NCBI GenBank assembly: GCA_035048485.1 | Contig: CM068583.1 | Span: 27,587,841 to 27,651,840, forward strand | Reading direction: 5' to 3' | DNA length: 64,000 nt | Origin: Pteria penguin | Lineage: Eukaryota; Mollusca; Bivalvia; Pterioida; Pteriidae | Shown here: one piece after another, positions 35,228-47,500 of the stretch | Position numbering within the stretch: the first letter of the stretch is position 1 | Layout of the letters: each line of letters starts with the position of its first letter | Notes under the pieces: model-generated | Seen by the model: only the letters and a program-made list of their open reading frames with translations | What the model was told of the DNA's origin: nothing | Database searches by the model: none | Translations under genes and position numbers: made by a program

Positions 35228-36129
35228 AAAATTATTTATGAAATCAACTAAAACACTTTGAAATAAGATGTGAAGCGTCTTGCTAGCTCTTCGATATAAT
35301 ATATAATGCGCTAGATCTGAAGAACTATGATATTTGTAGTATCAATGTACCAACTGACACTTATCTGAGTCATGTTACAAGGGTTTTGTCCACCCTTAGT
35401 CCTGCTCATAGATTTGCTCTGAAGTCTCTCTATTATTGTACTTTTATTTTTGTTTATTTGATTCAATAGAAAAGGGTCATTAGAGAGCACGAGTAAGAAC
35501 TCTTTTCCTCTAACTCATTAAATACAAATCCTCTCTGTCTGATACACCTTTTCCTTTCGATGAAGGTCAGTTCATGTCCTTTAAATTTTAATTTGTCCGA
35601 TCATATTCTATTTTAAATGTTTTGAACAACCTTTTGTTACCTTTCGGAGTTTCTCATACCTACACATGCTTGTGAACTACTAGACTGGAGTTACTTGCTC
35701 TTTCTTGCCAGCACTGCCAGGCTAGTCTAGTGAACTACTTCCGAATGAAAAGACTATGGACACGTATTTATTCTGACATTGTGTAAATTTACGTTAAGAG
35801 AAACTATGCAAAATATATGCAGTTTCGACACCATATCAAAGTTAATAATGAAGAAATAAAGTGACAAAATGGATATGAGCTTTGTTCTTAGCAGACAGAA
35901 AAGAAATTCTGTGTCATTACTGAAAAAAGGCTAAAAATATACCGTATTACATCATTATATTCGAAATTTAAAAAATTTCCCGGAGTAGTCCCCCCCCGGA
36001 ATCCTCCCTATAGGAGGGGGTCGACCCTCTCCCATTCCCTCCCCCTCTTGGCGTCTCGGGCCGTCCCTTTTGGCCTCCTCCAAACATCCCCAACCTGCTT
36101 CTGGATACACCCCTGGTGTATAAAAATCC

Positions 36130-36179
<50 letters not shown>

Positions 36180-36707
36180 TTATACAAGTGCATATTATAG
36201 TAAACCATCTTTGCCGGTGCAATGTACGGATTTTAAAATTTTCGAATCTATTTATTATTGCATTGATATATAAAGAACTAAATTTCCAACTTTGTTACCA
36301 GAGAGCAGCCTTCTTGACTGAAATTGCCACATACAGTGTACCAGACAAAGGTGCCTACATATTTTGGAAGTACATATACAAATCAATTCAGTAAAAGAAT
36401 GAAATTTCGACGGAAGTCTTCGAGAAAGAGTTTTTCAAAAATCGAAGGTTAAGCGTAACAAGACATAGGCTCTTTTTTCAGGGAGCTTGAAATCATTAAA
36501 AAAAAAGGGAGAGCAGAGGTACTAGTATATCTGACCTTTAGAAAAAAAATACTTGCGTTATTGACCAAACGTTAACAGCATATATAAACAGTACTGATGG
36601 TGGTCTTTGATGTGGTATAGCTTGATGAATACAAACCAATGCTGTAACTGCATGAGTTTTCTTACATTCAGACTAGTTATATGACAGAAAATTTGAAAGT
36701 GAAACAA

Positions 36708-36785
<78 letters not shown>

Positions 36786-36958
36786 ACGAAAAATTATCTT
36801 GGATTGCATTGTCAAATTTCAATGATTTTCCGGGGGAGGCCCCCACCAGTGGACGAGATAATTTCCTCTCGCACCTACCCCTTTCGGGGCTTCGCACCTA
36901 AGTGACGCTTGTGGCTTCATTTTGCCTACACTCAAAAACATACTACGCTACGCCACTG
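35228..36958. other. Intergenic DNA with GA and TA microsatellites
   Basis: A (GA)n run of about 50 bp lies at 36128-36177, next to a C/G-rich foldback stretch (35985-36120), and a (TA)n run of about 66 bp at 36717-36782. Open frames across these runs (Ser-Leu, Arg-Glu, Ile-Tyr repeats) are artefacts of the microsatellites. No gene is seen. Confidence 0.6.
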
Positions 36959-37029
36959 ATTATTAACAATAAATAGATATTTCACAATAGCATTACGTCA
37001 AAACAGTATGCTATTAAGTGGGTTTTACA

Positions 37030-37203
37030 TGCGCGGATCCAGAATTTTTTGTCAGAGGGGGTCCAACCAAAAAAAGTAAATTTTTCTCTTAGACGAGGGG
37101 GGTCCAACCCCAAAAATGCCCAAATATTACCTTTTTTTGGTTAAAATTTTCGGATGCCAGGGGGGGGGGGGGTCTGAACCCCCTCCTCTGTATCCGCGCA
37201 TGT
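37030..37203. mobile_element. MITE with CATGCGCGGATCCAGA ends
   Basis: The left end CATGCGCGGATCCAGA is matched at the right by TGTATCCGCGCATG (one mismatch); the inside is G/C-run-rich (GGGGGTCCAACC and a long G run). It interrupts the left arm of the long-TIR element; the right arm shows the uninterrupted sequence. A left end of the same family lies at 33824. Confidence 0.75.
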
Positions 37204-37514
37204 TTTTTATTATATGAAGTCAAACAAATACGATGTGAAGTCGAAATAGTGCGTTATGAGGTCAAAACATTATGTTTTATTACCTAATTGACTATATAAA
37301 TTAATATTACGTATTTTATGCTGTTTCACAATAAATCCGCCTTTTTCTATGCAAATGGGTAACAGTCAGGGCAATAGGGTAACAGTAAAACTGTTTCCCG
37401 ATCACGTGATGAACTGTTACCCAAAGCGAAAGCGTTTTCGTGATAAAGCGCTTAAGTGACGTCGCAAAAGTAAATCATTTGTTTACTTCCGGCTTCTTGC
37501 CAGACGACAACATT

Positions 37515-37571
37515 ATGTCGCGATTTGACAGTGTCTCCGAGGAAGACATTCTAATATATACGCTATACTAA
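37515..37571 (+). pseudogene. Nineteen-codon exon remnant resembling Crypton/ZMYM-type N-termini
   Basis: The frame MSRFDSVSEEDIL continues for five more residues and then stops at TAA. An N-terminus of the form S-R-F-x-x-V-S-E-E-(E/D)-I-L is what I associate with Crypton-derived or ZMYM/QRICH1-like tyrosine-recombinase-related proteins in invertebrates; this is recognition from memory, not a search. It could be a captured first exon inside the long-TIR element, or chance. Confidence 0.35.
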
Positions 37572-38094
37572 TTATTAACCACACAATGAATTAGGTAATA
37601 AAACAGTTATTTCGTGGCTACTTGGGGAACAGTCAAACTGTTGTTCCGAGGTAGTGGAGAAGACCTTGGAAACTGTTACCCTCGGTCTTCGGCCTCTTAC
37701 GAAATAAACTTTACTCCAAGAGATTTGGGACCTGACAATTTTCTGTTGTATATCTTGAAAAATGGACACTATGCGAACAATGAATAAAGTAATGATGGTG
37801 GGTTTTGCCAGAGACCTGTATCTCTGGATTTTGAAATGATATAGCTGAATCAAATTTACTACTAGATCAGCTCTGACTCGGCTGTATGACAGAATCCACC
37901 ACATGTACATGAAGAATAGCAAGATATGGACAAGACATGAAACACATCGCAAAAAAAGTTTCTTTCGTACGTCGGTACGACAGCTGCGGTACTGACTGAG
38001 AACGGTCAGTTGAAGTCCCCATACCCCTCGCCTGACTTCGGCACCAGCCCTTTTAACTCTAAAACCTGGATCCGCCCCGTGTATAAGACCTTAA

Positions 38095-38540
38095 CTTGAC
38101 ATTTGGTTTTATGACTTACTGTTTTGTCTTAATGACTTACTATTGCACTTTATAATGTGTTATGACTTCATAACATGCTTTATTACTTAATAACATACTT
38201 TTATGACTTTATAATGTAATGTTTTGACTTCAGAACATAATATTCTGACTGCATAGCGTACTTCTGTGACTTCATAACGTAATGTTTGACTTCATAACGT
38301 ACTTTAATGACTTCATAACATACTATTTAGACTCCATAACGTATTGTGTGACTTCATAATATAATGTTTTGACTTCATAACATATTGTTTTGACCCCATA
38401 ACGTACTTTTGTGACTTCATAACGTAATGTTTTGACTTCATAACATACTATTTTGACTCCATAACATGCTTTTGTGACTACATAACGTAATGTTTTGACC
38501 TCATAACGCACTAGTTCGACTTCACATCATATTTGCTTGA
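38095..38540. repeat. 21-bp tandem repeat in the right arm of the long-TIR element
   Basis: About 20 diverged units of about 21 bp built on TGACTTCATAACGTA, often pairing as 42-bp doublets. The array runs into the right inverted arm, and its inverted counterpart appears as only a few units on the left (37213-37276), so the array expanded on one side. Confidence 0.75.
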
Positions 38541-38588
38541 CTTAATATGAATATAAAAACTACTTAATGGCATACTGTTTTGACGTAA

Positions 38589-38781
38589 GGGAGCAACCAT
38601 TTGACTCAAATTTTGGGGGGAAAAATAATGCGGCTCGAAGGGCCGGCAACCCCCCCCCCAATAAATAAATAAAAAATAATCCGGCTCTGAAATTTGGCAA
38701 AAAAAAAAAAAAAAAATACAGGCCGGTGAAAGTCTTCCTGCCCCCGTCCCCCTTCCCCATAAAAATCAAATGGTTGCTCCC
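38589..38781. mobile_element. PIF/Harbinger-like MITE with TAA target duplication
   Basis: Ends GGGAGCAACCATTTGA and the inverted TCAAATGGTTGCTCCC, 193 bp, flanked by TAA on both sides (38586-38588 and 38782-38784). The inverted arm of the host element on the left shows the unoccupied site with a single TAA. A 3-bp TAA duplication and a GGG-starting terminus fit PIF/Harbinger. Confidence 0.85.
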
Positions 38782-39127
38782 TAATGTTATTGTGAAATGA
38801 CTATTTATTGTTAATAATGTAATCTTAAGACAGTTATGGCGTTCCATAAAAGAGTTCCTCTTTTCAAATGCAGCTGATGACAAGAATGATAATTCTAATT
38901 TAGGAATGAATAAGCTGCAGGATTGCCAGGAATATTACAAATACAAATTTTCTTTGTCTTTTCACAGAAATTTTTCAAGGAAAGGTTTCAATTTCTTTGC
39001 TTTATTCAAGTAGTTATGTATCCAATATATTTTATTTCAAATATGAAGAGAAAATATCCTCCAGGAAAGAAAATATTGACTAATCAATGTGTTCTTTCTG
39101 CCTACATGGCAATGAAAAAAGTCTGAA

Positions 39128-39265
39128 TCAGTCAATCAATATTGAGGACGGAGCGTAGAGGAGAGAACCTATGACGTTATGGTGCAAGACGCTGAAAGAC
39201 AGGACACCGATGTGCCCACGACGGGAGTCGAACCCGGGGCATTTCGGTCACCTCATCCACTGAAC
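39128..39265 (-). mobile_element. Truncated SINE, tRNA head on the minus strand
   Basis: Read on minus: TTCAGTGGATGAGG, then GGGTTCGACTCCC (B box), then CGGTGTCCTGTCTTTCAG shared with the SINE at 18893. It ends with GATTGACTGATTC. The conserved middle of the body is missing, so this is a short or related subfamily copy. Confidence 0.7.
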
Positions 39266-41365
39266 CCACCGGTTTAACACAAATAGTACATGATATGGCT
39301 AGTAATTTTAAAAGTACAATTCCATAGTATATGCAGGCTAATCCGTAAGGCTAATAAACTCGCTATTGCCTTATGTACTGAATGGGTCTAAATGAACCCA
39401 AAGATATACTATTAGCTGAAATATCAACGGAAGTGATATAGAAGGTCTCTGATTTACTATGATACGTCTGTGGTCGTTCATCTCTGCTAATTAACAGTCG
39501 CATGGCTGTACAATACGTATTTTAAAACGTTACTATGTTTACAAACTATTCGCATTATCAAGCATCCCATTCCGGTCCACACTTTGCTGCTTGCACCAAA
39601 TTGTTTCTTGTTGCTACTTTGATACTATTAGTTTAACGTTATATTGCATCGGGATCAACAAAGCATATATATAGTCGATAACTGGAGGTGCCTTTTGCGC
39701 CATTCGGAACAGCCTCGCCCTTTACTTATACCTACGTAAAAAGACACATGCGAGCGTCTATAACTACAGGAACTATTTTTAAATAATGGCTACGAGTGAC
39801 GTCCGAGCTTTTTTTACGCAGGAAAAGGTCGAGGATGTCCGAATGCTTTTGCGCAATGTGGTGCTGCAACATGAGTAATCAATAGTGGTATGTTTGGGGA
39901 ATTTCCAGTGCTATTTTAAGAAAAGAAAATAGCATAAAGACAATGTTAAATATAATTATAAAATTTGCCTTGAGTTTTGATTGATTTTGATCGAAGCAAG
40001 TGATATTCGTCAGTCTTACCCGAGTTTACACTTTGTATAAGTTTTTACCCCAGGTTAAATTTAACCATGGATTGTACAACTGGGTTGATGGGGTTTCTTT
40101 TTATACTTCTCAGTATATTGATATATGAATTTCATATTTTACATAATATACAGGCTTCGTGCCCAACAAACTACGTTTTGCCATAATTTTCATTATGGCG
40201 CTAATGCTGGAAATGTTTTATTAAACACGTAGTTTTAAAAAGATAGGTTGCTAAAATCGTATCGACGTACGGTTTATCATAATGGCCAATCCTACACGAT
40301 ATACATGTATGTAAAGTCTATTTATACACAATAATGTTCCAATTTTTCAATAATCGTGATTTAACTTTTATATTAATAAAGTTTCTAACTTCTGACAAAG
40401 ATGAAAAATTATGCAAAATTAACTTGTTAATTTCGCGGACATATGATAATAGAATCATCAAACTTTCGTGTAATTATTCTCAGGCTGCATAATAAAGTGA
40501 GGTGTTCCACCAAATGTCCTGGGTTTCTGTTTTCACATGACGACTGAATCTGTCTGATCAATCCATTTTACAGAAATATATACTTACATTGCAACAGAAC
40601 AATCCGAAGTAGTGATACATTTTGTATGCCTTTATATGAATGTGAAAGTGAAAACTTCTTTCCCAATACTCCTCTTCCTTTAAACCCCATTTCACACTAA
40701 TGAGTTTCCGAAACGAAAGCAACAAACACTCCCATGCGTATATTGGATGGGGTTCAAGGAGGGATCCTGATCCGGCGAAGATGGGCCCAATTAAGTTCGT
40801 CTATAGTGGAATCGCACTGGATTTGTATTCTCAGTGAGGTTCTGGACCCGATTCTGGATGTCGGCTGGCACTGGATTTTATATCTGAGGATAAAGGTTTG
40901 CTTCTGACTGGCGGCTTTGATTTTCCAATATGATTTATCATTTTCTGCCTTCCTAGCTATCTTAGTTTCAGATTAGGCAGTGTGAACAGATGCCCCGTGT
41001 AAAACATCCCCTACTGCGTCGGATGGGTCTTTAACATAGGAGAATATTATAAAGCAATGCATCAGGCAGGTGGCGCGTTCAAAAAAGGAGCAATTATCTT
41101 TGGTAGGGGTATTTTAAATGAAAGCATAAAAATACTACCCCCAACCCCCAAAGTAAATAAATAAAATAAAGGGAAAAAACATCCAAATGCAACTACAAAC
41201 GAAAATAACTTAAAAAGGAAAAACAATGCAACAAAACACAAAAACAGTCCAACTTGTTTCGCAGAATGCAAAATCATGATTATGTATTTACGGTAATGAT
41301 GTGCGTTGAAAGCTTTCGTATTGATTATTAACATGGAGTTGTTTATTTATCAGTATTAAATAAAG

Positions 41366-41516
41366 GGTTGGGTTATTGGTGTTTACGTCGCTTTCAACAA
41401 TTTTTCAGTTATATCGCGACATGGAAGCAGGAGGTAACTAACCTTTCAAACGTAGAGTCGCAACCCGGGAATCGAACCCGAATGCTTAACCACAACACCA
41501 AGCCTGCCCCCAGTAT
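41366..41516 (-). mobile_element. SINE of a second family, minus strand
   Basis: Read on minus: head GGCAGGCTTGGTGTTGTGGT, B box GGTTCGATTCCC, then a tail TCGCGATATAACTGAAAAAT and GAAAGCGACGTAAACACCAA ending in a T/C-rich repeat. The same tail without a head is the 76-bp insert at 16252-16327. Confidence 0.75.
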
Positions 41517-41850
41517 TAAATATAATAAATAAATATAACAATTGTATCTATTTTGATTTCTGCTCATTTAACAAAGCACAATGTAATAATAAGCGACTCA
41601 GGATAACACATTGTTTTCATAGTTTTACAGTAAAATAAATCATAAAGGTTTGCGAGTATTTCAGTGTAACCTGTAAGACTATAAGGCCGGTAGATCATAT
41701 CTCCTCATCCTTTATAAACTCAATAAAATCAAAATCCCAGTTATTAATTCATTGTTTAGTAGTGGAATATGAAGTATATGAAGCAACTGAAAGTGATATA
41801 TTGTAAGTATAACGCTCAACTTTTGAGTACACTTCATATTGGAAGAAGAT

Positions 41851-41853
41851 GAA

Positions 41854-41910
<57 letters not shown>

Positions 41911-41914
41911 GTTA

Positions 41915-41991
<77 letters not shown>

Positions 41992-42008
41992 TTTTATTAT
42001 CATTATTA
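41851..42008. repeat. Compound ATT / TTTA microsatellite
   Basis: About 28 ATT units are followed by about 12 TTTA units and further ATT units. The poly-Ile, poly-Leu and poly-Asn-like frames across it are artefacts. Confidence 0.95.
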
Positions 42009-42551
42009 TTTGCATGATATCAACGACACGAAAAATCTAGGGATGAAATAAACACTATTGGAAACGTCCAGTAAAGGTTTCGTCGAAACAGAAAGTCCAG
42101 TCGTAAATCTATGGTTAGACTTCAACCGAGGACAAGCCTCTGCAAGTATGCGGTTTGGATATGATCTGCATGGTCAGATAGTGAAAGAAATTCCGGTACT
42201 TACCCCTCTACGCTAATATACTAATCATAGGCAACTGAGAGTGAGGGTACCACGCCTGTATTCGGACCTTGGACTATTCAGCCCTTGTCCTTGGACCTCT
42301 TAGTCTTATCATGTACTTACTGATAGGGCCACTTGGCTTGTACAATGTGCGACTTGTACATAGGATCACTTGGCCCCCCCCCCCCCCATCATGGAGGATA
42401 GTTAGATGCTCGTTGATTAGTCCTATATTCCAGGATGTCATTCAAAAATCACAGATAATTCTAGCTGTCTCTGCCGGTTACTTTTTCTCTTACAAAAATA
42501 AAATCTTAAAATATATGTGTGGTCAACAATTTTATGTGCCTATATAAGTCA

Positions 42552-42621
42552 CAATTTAATCTAATTTCTATTGAAACGGTGGTGAAGGTATGAGCCGACC
42601 GTTTCAATAGAAATTAAATTT
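42552..42621. repeat. Perfect 19-bp inverted repeat (hairpin)
   Basis: TAATTTCTATTGAAACGGT and its exact reverse complement are separated by 17 bases. It could be a minimal foldback element or the junction of an inverted duplication. No flanking duplication was defined. Confidence 0.8.
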
Positions 42622-42727
42622 AATCAAAACTGATAAAAGGAGTCTTTATCTTGACAGTTATTTCAAAATATGAGTAAAATAGTACAAAACATCCCTGATA
42701 TTACTGTGATATATGACCTCGCACTTT

Positions 42728-42770
42728 GAAGCCGGTGTGGCCTAGTGGATAAGATGCTTGGCTTCATGAC
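42728..42770 (+). mobile_element. SINE head fragment
   Basis: GCCGGTGTGGCCTAGTGGAT matches the head of the SINE at 43407; the sequence departs after about 40 bases. Confidence 0.55.
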
Positions 42771-43406
42771 CAAAAAAATTATAGCAACTAAGAGCTGTAT
42801 AAAGATAACATAGCATCGTAGACGTAGGTACCTTATGACCAGAGATTTTATATTATGCCATGACTCTTGACATAGTGACCTTGACCTTGAACTTTGACCT
42901 ACTTAAAAAAAAACTTTTAAAATTGACTATATCTTTCGAATCAATAGTGGTAAGGCTTTGATATTTCACACATAAGTTCTTTATGACCATCTAGCTTTCA
43001 GTTGATACCATGACTTGTGACCATGACCTTTGCTTCGAATTTGCTTTGCAATTTGGCCATATTGTATTTAGTGGTTTCATGTTTTTCTCTTCATTTGCTA
43101 TCATTTTTACTTTCATTATTGGTTCAAAGAAGGAGGGAAAGAAATGATACTAATCAGCAATACAGATATGAAAGAAGTTTTAATCATTTCACAGACACAT
43201 ACTTCATAAAATTTAAATTATGATAATATAGACAAGTTTTAAAGTGTATTAAATTTATAACAATGAACCTATCTGTTCTGTATAATGTATGTTAAATGCA
43301 TGGGCCAAGTAGTCCTGAAATGTAAGCCAGGGTTTCCAAGGGGTAGTCCAGCTTTCCTTTTGACATATACTGTCATATTGATTAACTCTCAGCTTTATAT
43401 TATTGT

Positions 43407-43918
43407 AAAGCCGGCGTGGCCTAGTGGTATCGCGCTGGACTCCTGATCGGGAGGCCGGGGTTCGAGTCCCGCTCTGGTCATGCCGGTGTTCTGTCTTTCG
43501 GATGAGACAGAAAAAACCGAGGCCCCGTGTCGTGGTATGCATGGCACGTTAAAGATCCCTCACTGCTTCGGGTGGGTCCGTTGCAAAGGTCAAAATTTGT
43601 ATGCCCCGCATCAGGCAGATGCCGTCACCATATACGTGAAATATTCGTGGTGTCGTTAAACAAAAATCAATCAATCAATTAAAACCTGATTGGGAGGCCG
43701 GGGTTCGATTCCCGCTCTGGTCATGTCGGTGTCCTGTCTTTCAGATGAGACAGTAAAAACCGAGGCTCGTGTTGTGGTATGCATGGCACGTTAAAGATCC
43801 CTCACTGCTTTGGGTGGGTTCGATGCAAAGGTAAAAATTTGTATGCCCCGCATCAGGCAAATGCCGTTACCGTATACGTGAAATATTCGTGGTGTGACAT
43901 TAAGCAAAAATCAAACAA
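43407..43918 (+). mobile_element. Two SINE copies in tandem
   Basis: The first copy (43407-43676) is complete: head GGCCTAGTGGTATC, B box GGTTCGAGTCCC, body with CCGAGGCCCCGTGTCGTGG and the (TCAA)n end. The second (43684-43918) starts inside the head at CCTGATTGGGAGGCC and repeats the body. A tail-to-head pair with one shortened head suggests insertion into, or recombination at, the first copy's tail. Confidence 0.88.
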
Positions 43919-44162
43919 TAAAAAAATCTGAAACTTGTCAGACATTCTGTTGTTGTTGTTGATCTTGTCCGAAAGGCCAGAGCTAAAATTTTGTCAGACC
44001 GAATATCTTCTCACAGCATTTGGATTAAACATTGAAATAAATCGTAGAAATGAATACAATTGGAATTAAATGCCTTTGAATTTGAATTTAATATAATGTG
44101 GCAAAATTTGTGTCATGTATATTTTGAAAAAAAAAATTTTAATTATGAGTTTGATAACTCTC

Positions 44163-44430
44163 ATAGTGTCATTGAAGCTGGTGTTACCCAGTGGATAAGG
44201 TGCTCAGGATATGACCAAGAGGTCCCAGGTTTGACTTCTGCTATGGGCACACTGGTGTTTAGTCCTTCGGAGGAGACAGTAAAAAACCGAGGTCCCATGT
44301 CACAGTAGGCGTGGCTTGCAACGGGTAGGTTTGTTGCAAAGATATAAATTTTTATGCAGTGCATCAGGCAGCTGCCGTCACCACATACGTGTAATAATCA
44401 TGATGTGAATTCAAACAATAATCAATCTAA
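44163..44430 (+). mobile_element. Older SINE copy near the zinc-finger gene
   Basis: A diverged copy of the same family: head TTACCCAGTGGATAAGG, body GGAGACAGTAAAAAACCGAGG, then GCATCAGGCAGCTGCCGTCA. It ends about 40 bases before the first recognised exon of the zinc-finger gene. Confidence 0.75.
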
Positions 44431-44504
44431 TGTCAATGACAGATTTTAATTTTCTTTTATATTACAGATTGTAGTCAAGGGGTTTGTTAACTTTAGATTT
44501 TGAG

Positions 44505-44570
44505 ATGGCTGTTTCAAACCAGGAAAGTGAAGAAAAAGTAAATTTTCTATTAAATGATGTAGCTAAAAGG
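44505..44570 (+). CDS. Zinc-finger gene coding exon 1
   Basis: ATGGCT start after TTTTGAG, encoding [20 protein letters not shown] plus KR, then donor GTAAGT in phase 0. An acceptor-like TATTACAG at 44460-44467 suggests that this exon starts at 44468 with a short 5' untranslated part and that a non-coding exon lies upstream. The first ATG after that acceptor is used here. Confidence 0.7.
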
Positions 44571-47500
44571 GTAAGTTTGGGATTCCATTTTTTAATTACT
44601 TGTATCTATTTGACAAAAATTAAAAAAGAAAACAATAAGAAAAAGGAAAGGTGGTGGATTAAATAGTAAAATACTGTCTATTTTTACTTTAAATTGTAGT
44701 CATAAAAATGTGGCTTTGATTTTTTGATTATGCTGTAGATGATAAGGGCCTCAACTCTTTGCATTCTGGCAACAAACAAAGCAAAGACCCTTATATCTGA
44801 ACGTTGATCAAGTGGTCACTAAAAATAAGTCCCAGTGGTCTGTCATTAGGAAGCAATACATAAACTTTTCTATACTTTGAGTTAAATTCGCTTGTTTGTT
44901 GATATGTGATCTTAACCATCTAGTATTGTATTGGTTTTGTTTACAGTGACAAACTCTTGAATGTGGAATAAGAAAAAAAAACTAACAAAGCTATTTTCTT
45001 ATTTGTAAGGTATTATGACTGGCATCTAGTTTCTTTAACAGTTTAGTTCTTTACATGGTAATGCTTTATTTTAGTGTGAAGCTTTGATACAATATGAAGT
45101 AGAGTGGTTAGTCCTGACCTCTCATGGACACAGGGGGTCCAGTCGTGGCCTTCTGTATATAACAGGCCGTCCAAGACTTCAACAAGAGTTTAGGAGATTC
45201 TGTAGTAAGTAATTTGTATTATATTTATTAGTAACATAAATTTCTGTATATCAAATGATCATAGTCATGAAGTTTCAAGTGCAGTACATTATATATATAT
45301 AGTACATTTTCTCTGATGTGTAATTTTTTATTTTTAGTACATGCAATTCCAAGAAACATAATTAACTTTCTTAGAGGTCATTTTCACTCTTCATCCAGTT
45401 GATTTTTCCTACATAATGGTATAAATACATGTTACTTAAAATTCCATCTTTAATGGGACCTGTTGTGATGCATGGATGTCCGTCCTTCAAATTCTGGCCT
45501 AAATTTTTATATTGGTCTCATCAAATTTAACTTCAATAGGGGGAAACTTTCTTGTGGGAAGGTTATACTTTTAAGATCAAGATCACTTGACTCCGGTGAA
45601 TATTATTGTCTGGCTTGATGGTATTATTTCTTCATGTATTATGGAAATGGACCGAGTTGAAGGGCAGTGTGTCATATTCTTGACATAAGGTCATACCTCC
45701 ATGTTTAATGTTAAATTCTAAACGCAAGGTCATACCTCCAAGTTTAATGTCATAATCTTGACACAAAATCATACCTCATAGTTTGATGTCATAACCTTGA
45801 CACTAAGCCATACCTCCTAGTTTAATGTCATAATGTTGACACAAAGTCTCATCTCCAAGTTCAATGTATTCCTTTAGAAAAGCAATGTGTTGTGACCTAA
45901 ACTTGAGGTCATACCACCAAGGTCAGTTTTATTCTGAACTTTGTTGAAATCTTTGTGTTCAGCATATAATTTCTCCATGCTATATTGGAATGAATTCATG
46001 GTAGAAAAATGTTCCTTTTGGAAGATTTTGTATCATGACCTTAACCCAAGGTCATACTGGTAAGGTCTAGTTCACTGTCCATATTAATGAAATTTTCTCA
46101 GATGGTTTTTCTGAAATTTGTCAGTTTTGAATTTCAAAGAAAGTGAATGTGCAGCTTTTGTGGACATAGGCTGAACCATCATTATCAGGACTTCAAACAT
46201 AGTACCTCGGTACATGTAATTGCCATAGTGAGAAGAAACCTGTTGATTTTAGCCCTCCTGAGTTGGAGACTTTAAAAGTTAGTGTAGTGAAGGCAGTCAT
46301 CTGTTGTCTGATGTCCTTTTATGAGCTTGCAACATTGTCTTCTTTTAAACAACTTGAAGAATTTTTATTAACATAGCAGGGATGAAGTGATTTTTGGCCA
46401 AATTGGTCAAGAATTGGATCCAGGATGGACCAGAATAGGCTTCAGTGGGTATCCTTCTTCGACAAACTTCATCTCCAGAGTTTTTGCTTAGATTGACCAA
46501 ATAAATGCATCAGAGTGATCTAGAAGGGTGTCTTAAGAAATTTTGGTTGATTTTGGTTCCATTTCGATATCAAATGTTTAAAACTTTTTTATACGCCCAC
46601 ATTAAAATGTGGACATATGCTAAACATATGTTGCATGCCCATTTGTCCATCTGTTTGTTCCCACTATTTTGTCAATGCTTCTCCTCCCTTACCATGACCG
46701 GTAGAAATGTTGTCGTGGTGGTATATGAAAGGGTATTACTTGAAGCTGTGCATCTTGGTTTAAACTAGGGTCTAGTCCTTTGGGTAGGGAGAAATAGGTG
46801 GGTCATAAAGTGTGTGTGCTGCTTCTCCTCAACCAAGACCAATGCAGATGATTTGGTAGTGGTTTTATGAAAGGGTATGACTTGAAGTCATGTACCCGAG
46901 TTTTAAATTAGTGTCTGGTCCCTGGCTGAGGTAGGGAAAAACAAGCAGGTCAAAAAACTTTTCTCAACGAAGACAGATACAGATGATTTGGTGGTATTGT
47001 ATGAAAGGGTGTAGATTGAAATTGTGCACCTGGGTTTCAAACTGGAGTCTGGCCCTGGAGTAAGGGGAAATGGGCAGAATAAAAAGATCTGTCCACACTT
47101 CCTATACTCAACCAAGACATGCAAATGATTTGGTGGTGGTATTGTCTGCACTTCTTCCCTTTACCAAAACAGAATCTGATTATTTCATGGTGGCATATGA
47201 AAGGTCTGACTTGAAGTTGTGCACCTGGGTTTCAAACTGAGGTCTGGCCCCTAGGGGGAGGAAAAATTGGCAGGGACAAAAACACTTGTCCACACTACTG
47301 CTCCTTAACAAAAACAAGTGCAAATAATTTGGCAGTAGTACATGTATATGAAAAGGTGTGTCTTAAAGTTATGCACATGGGTTTTAAACTGTGGTCTGAT
47401 CCTGGGGAAGGAAAAAGTAGGCAAGGTAAAAAATAATTGTCTGCACTTCTTCCCTTCACAGATACTGATTATTTCATGGTGGCATATGAAAGGTCTGACT

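Larger units (their letters stand above)
36959..38818. mobile_element. Long-TIR element with two nested MITEs
   Basis: The left arm (36959 to about 37276) and right arm (about 38484-38818) are inverted copies: ATTATTAACAATAAATAG, CATTACGTCAAAACAGTATG and GTGCGTTATGAGGTCAAAAC recur in reverse on the right. Each arm carries a different MITE that the other lacks. Between the arms are AACAGT-rich sequence, a 19-codon frame and a 21-bp tandem repeat. The superfamily is not clear; long subterminal tandem repeats and long inverted arms suggest a non-autonomous foldback element. Confidence 0.7.
38819..44467. other. Intergenic DNA with SINEs and microsatellites
   Basis: No gene was recognised. Separately listed items are five to six SINE pieces, a compound microsatellite and a hairpin. 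The stretch 39270-40970 holds nothing that I can name. A SINE-body fragment (GATGCCCCGTG ... GCATCAGGCAG) lies at about 40988-41075. A decayed HINE module with TGACCTTGAACTTTGACCT lies at about 42830-43030. Confidence 0.5.

Noticed and set aside
36558..36905. Ile-Tyr repeat proteins on both strands
   Set aside because: They are translations of a (TA)n microsatellite.
41712..42051. Poly-Ile and poly-Leu proteins
   Set aside because: They are translations of the ATT/TTTA microsatellite.
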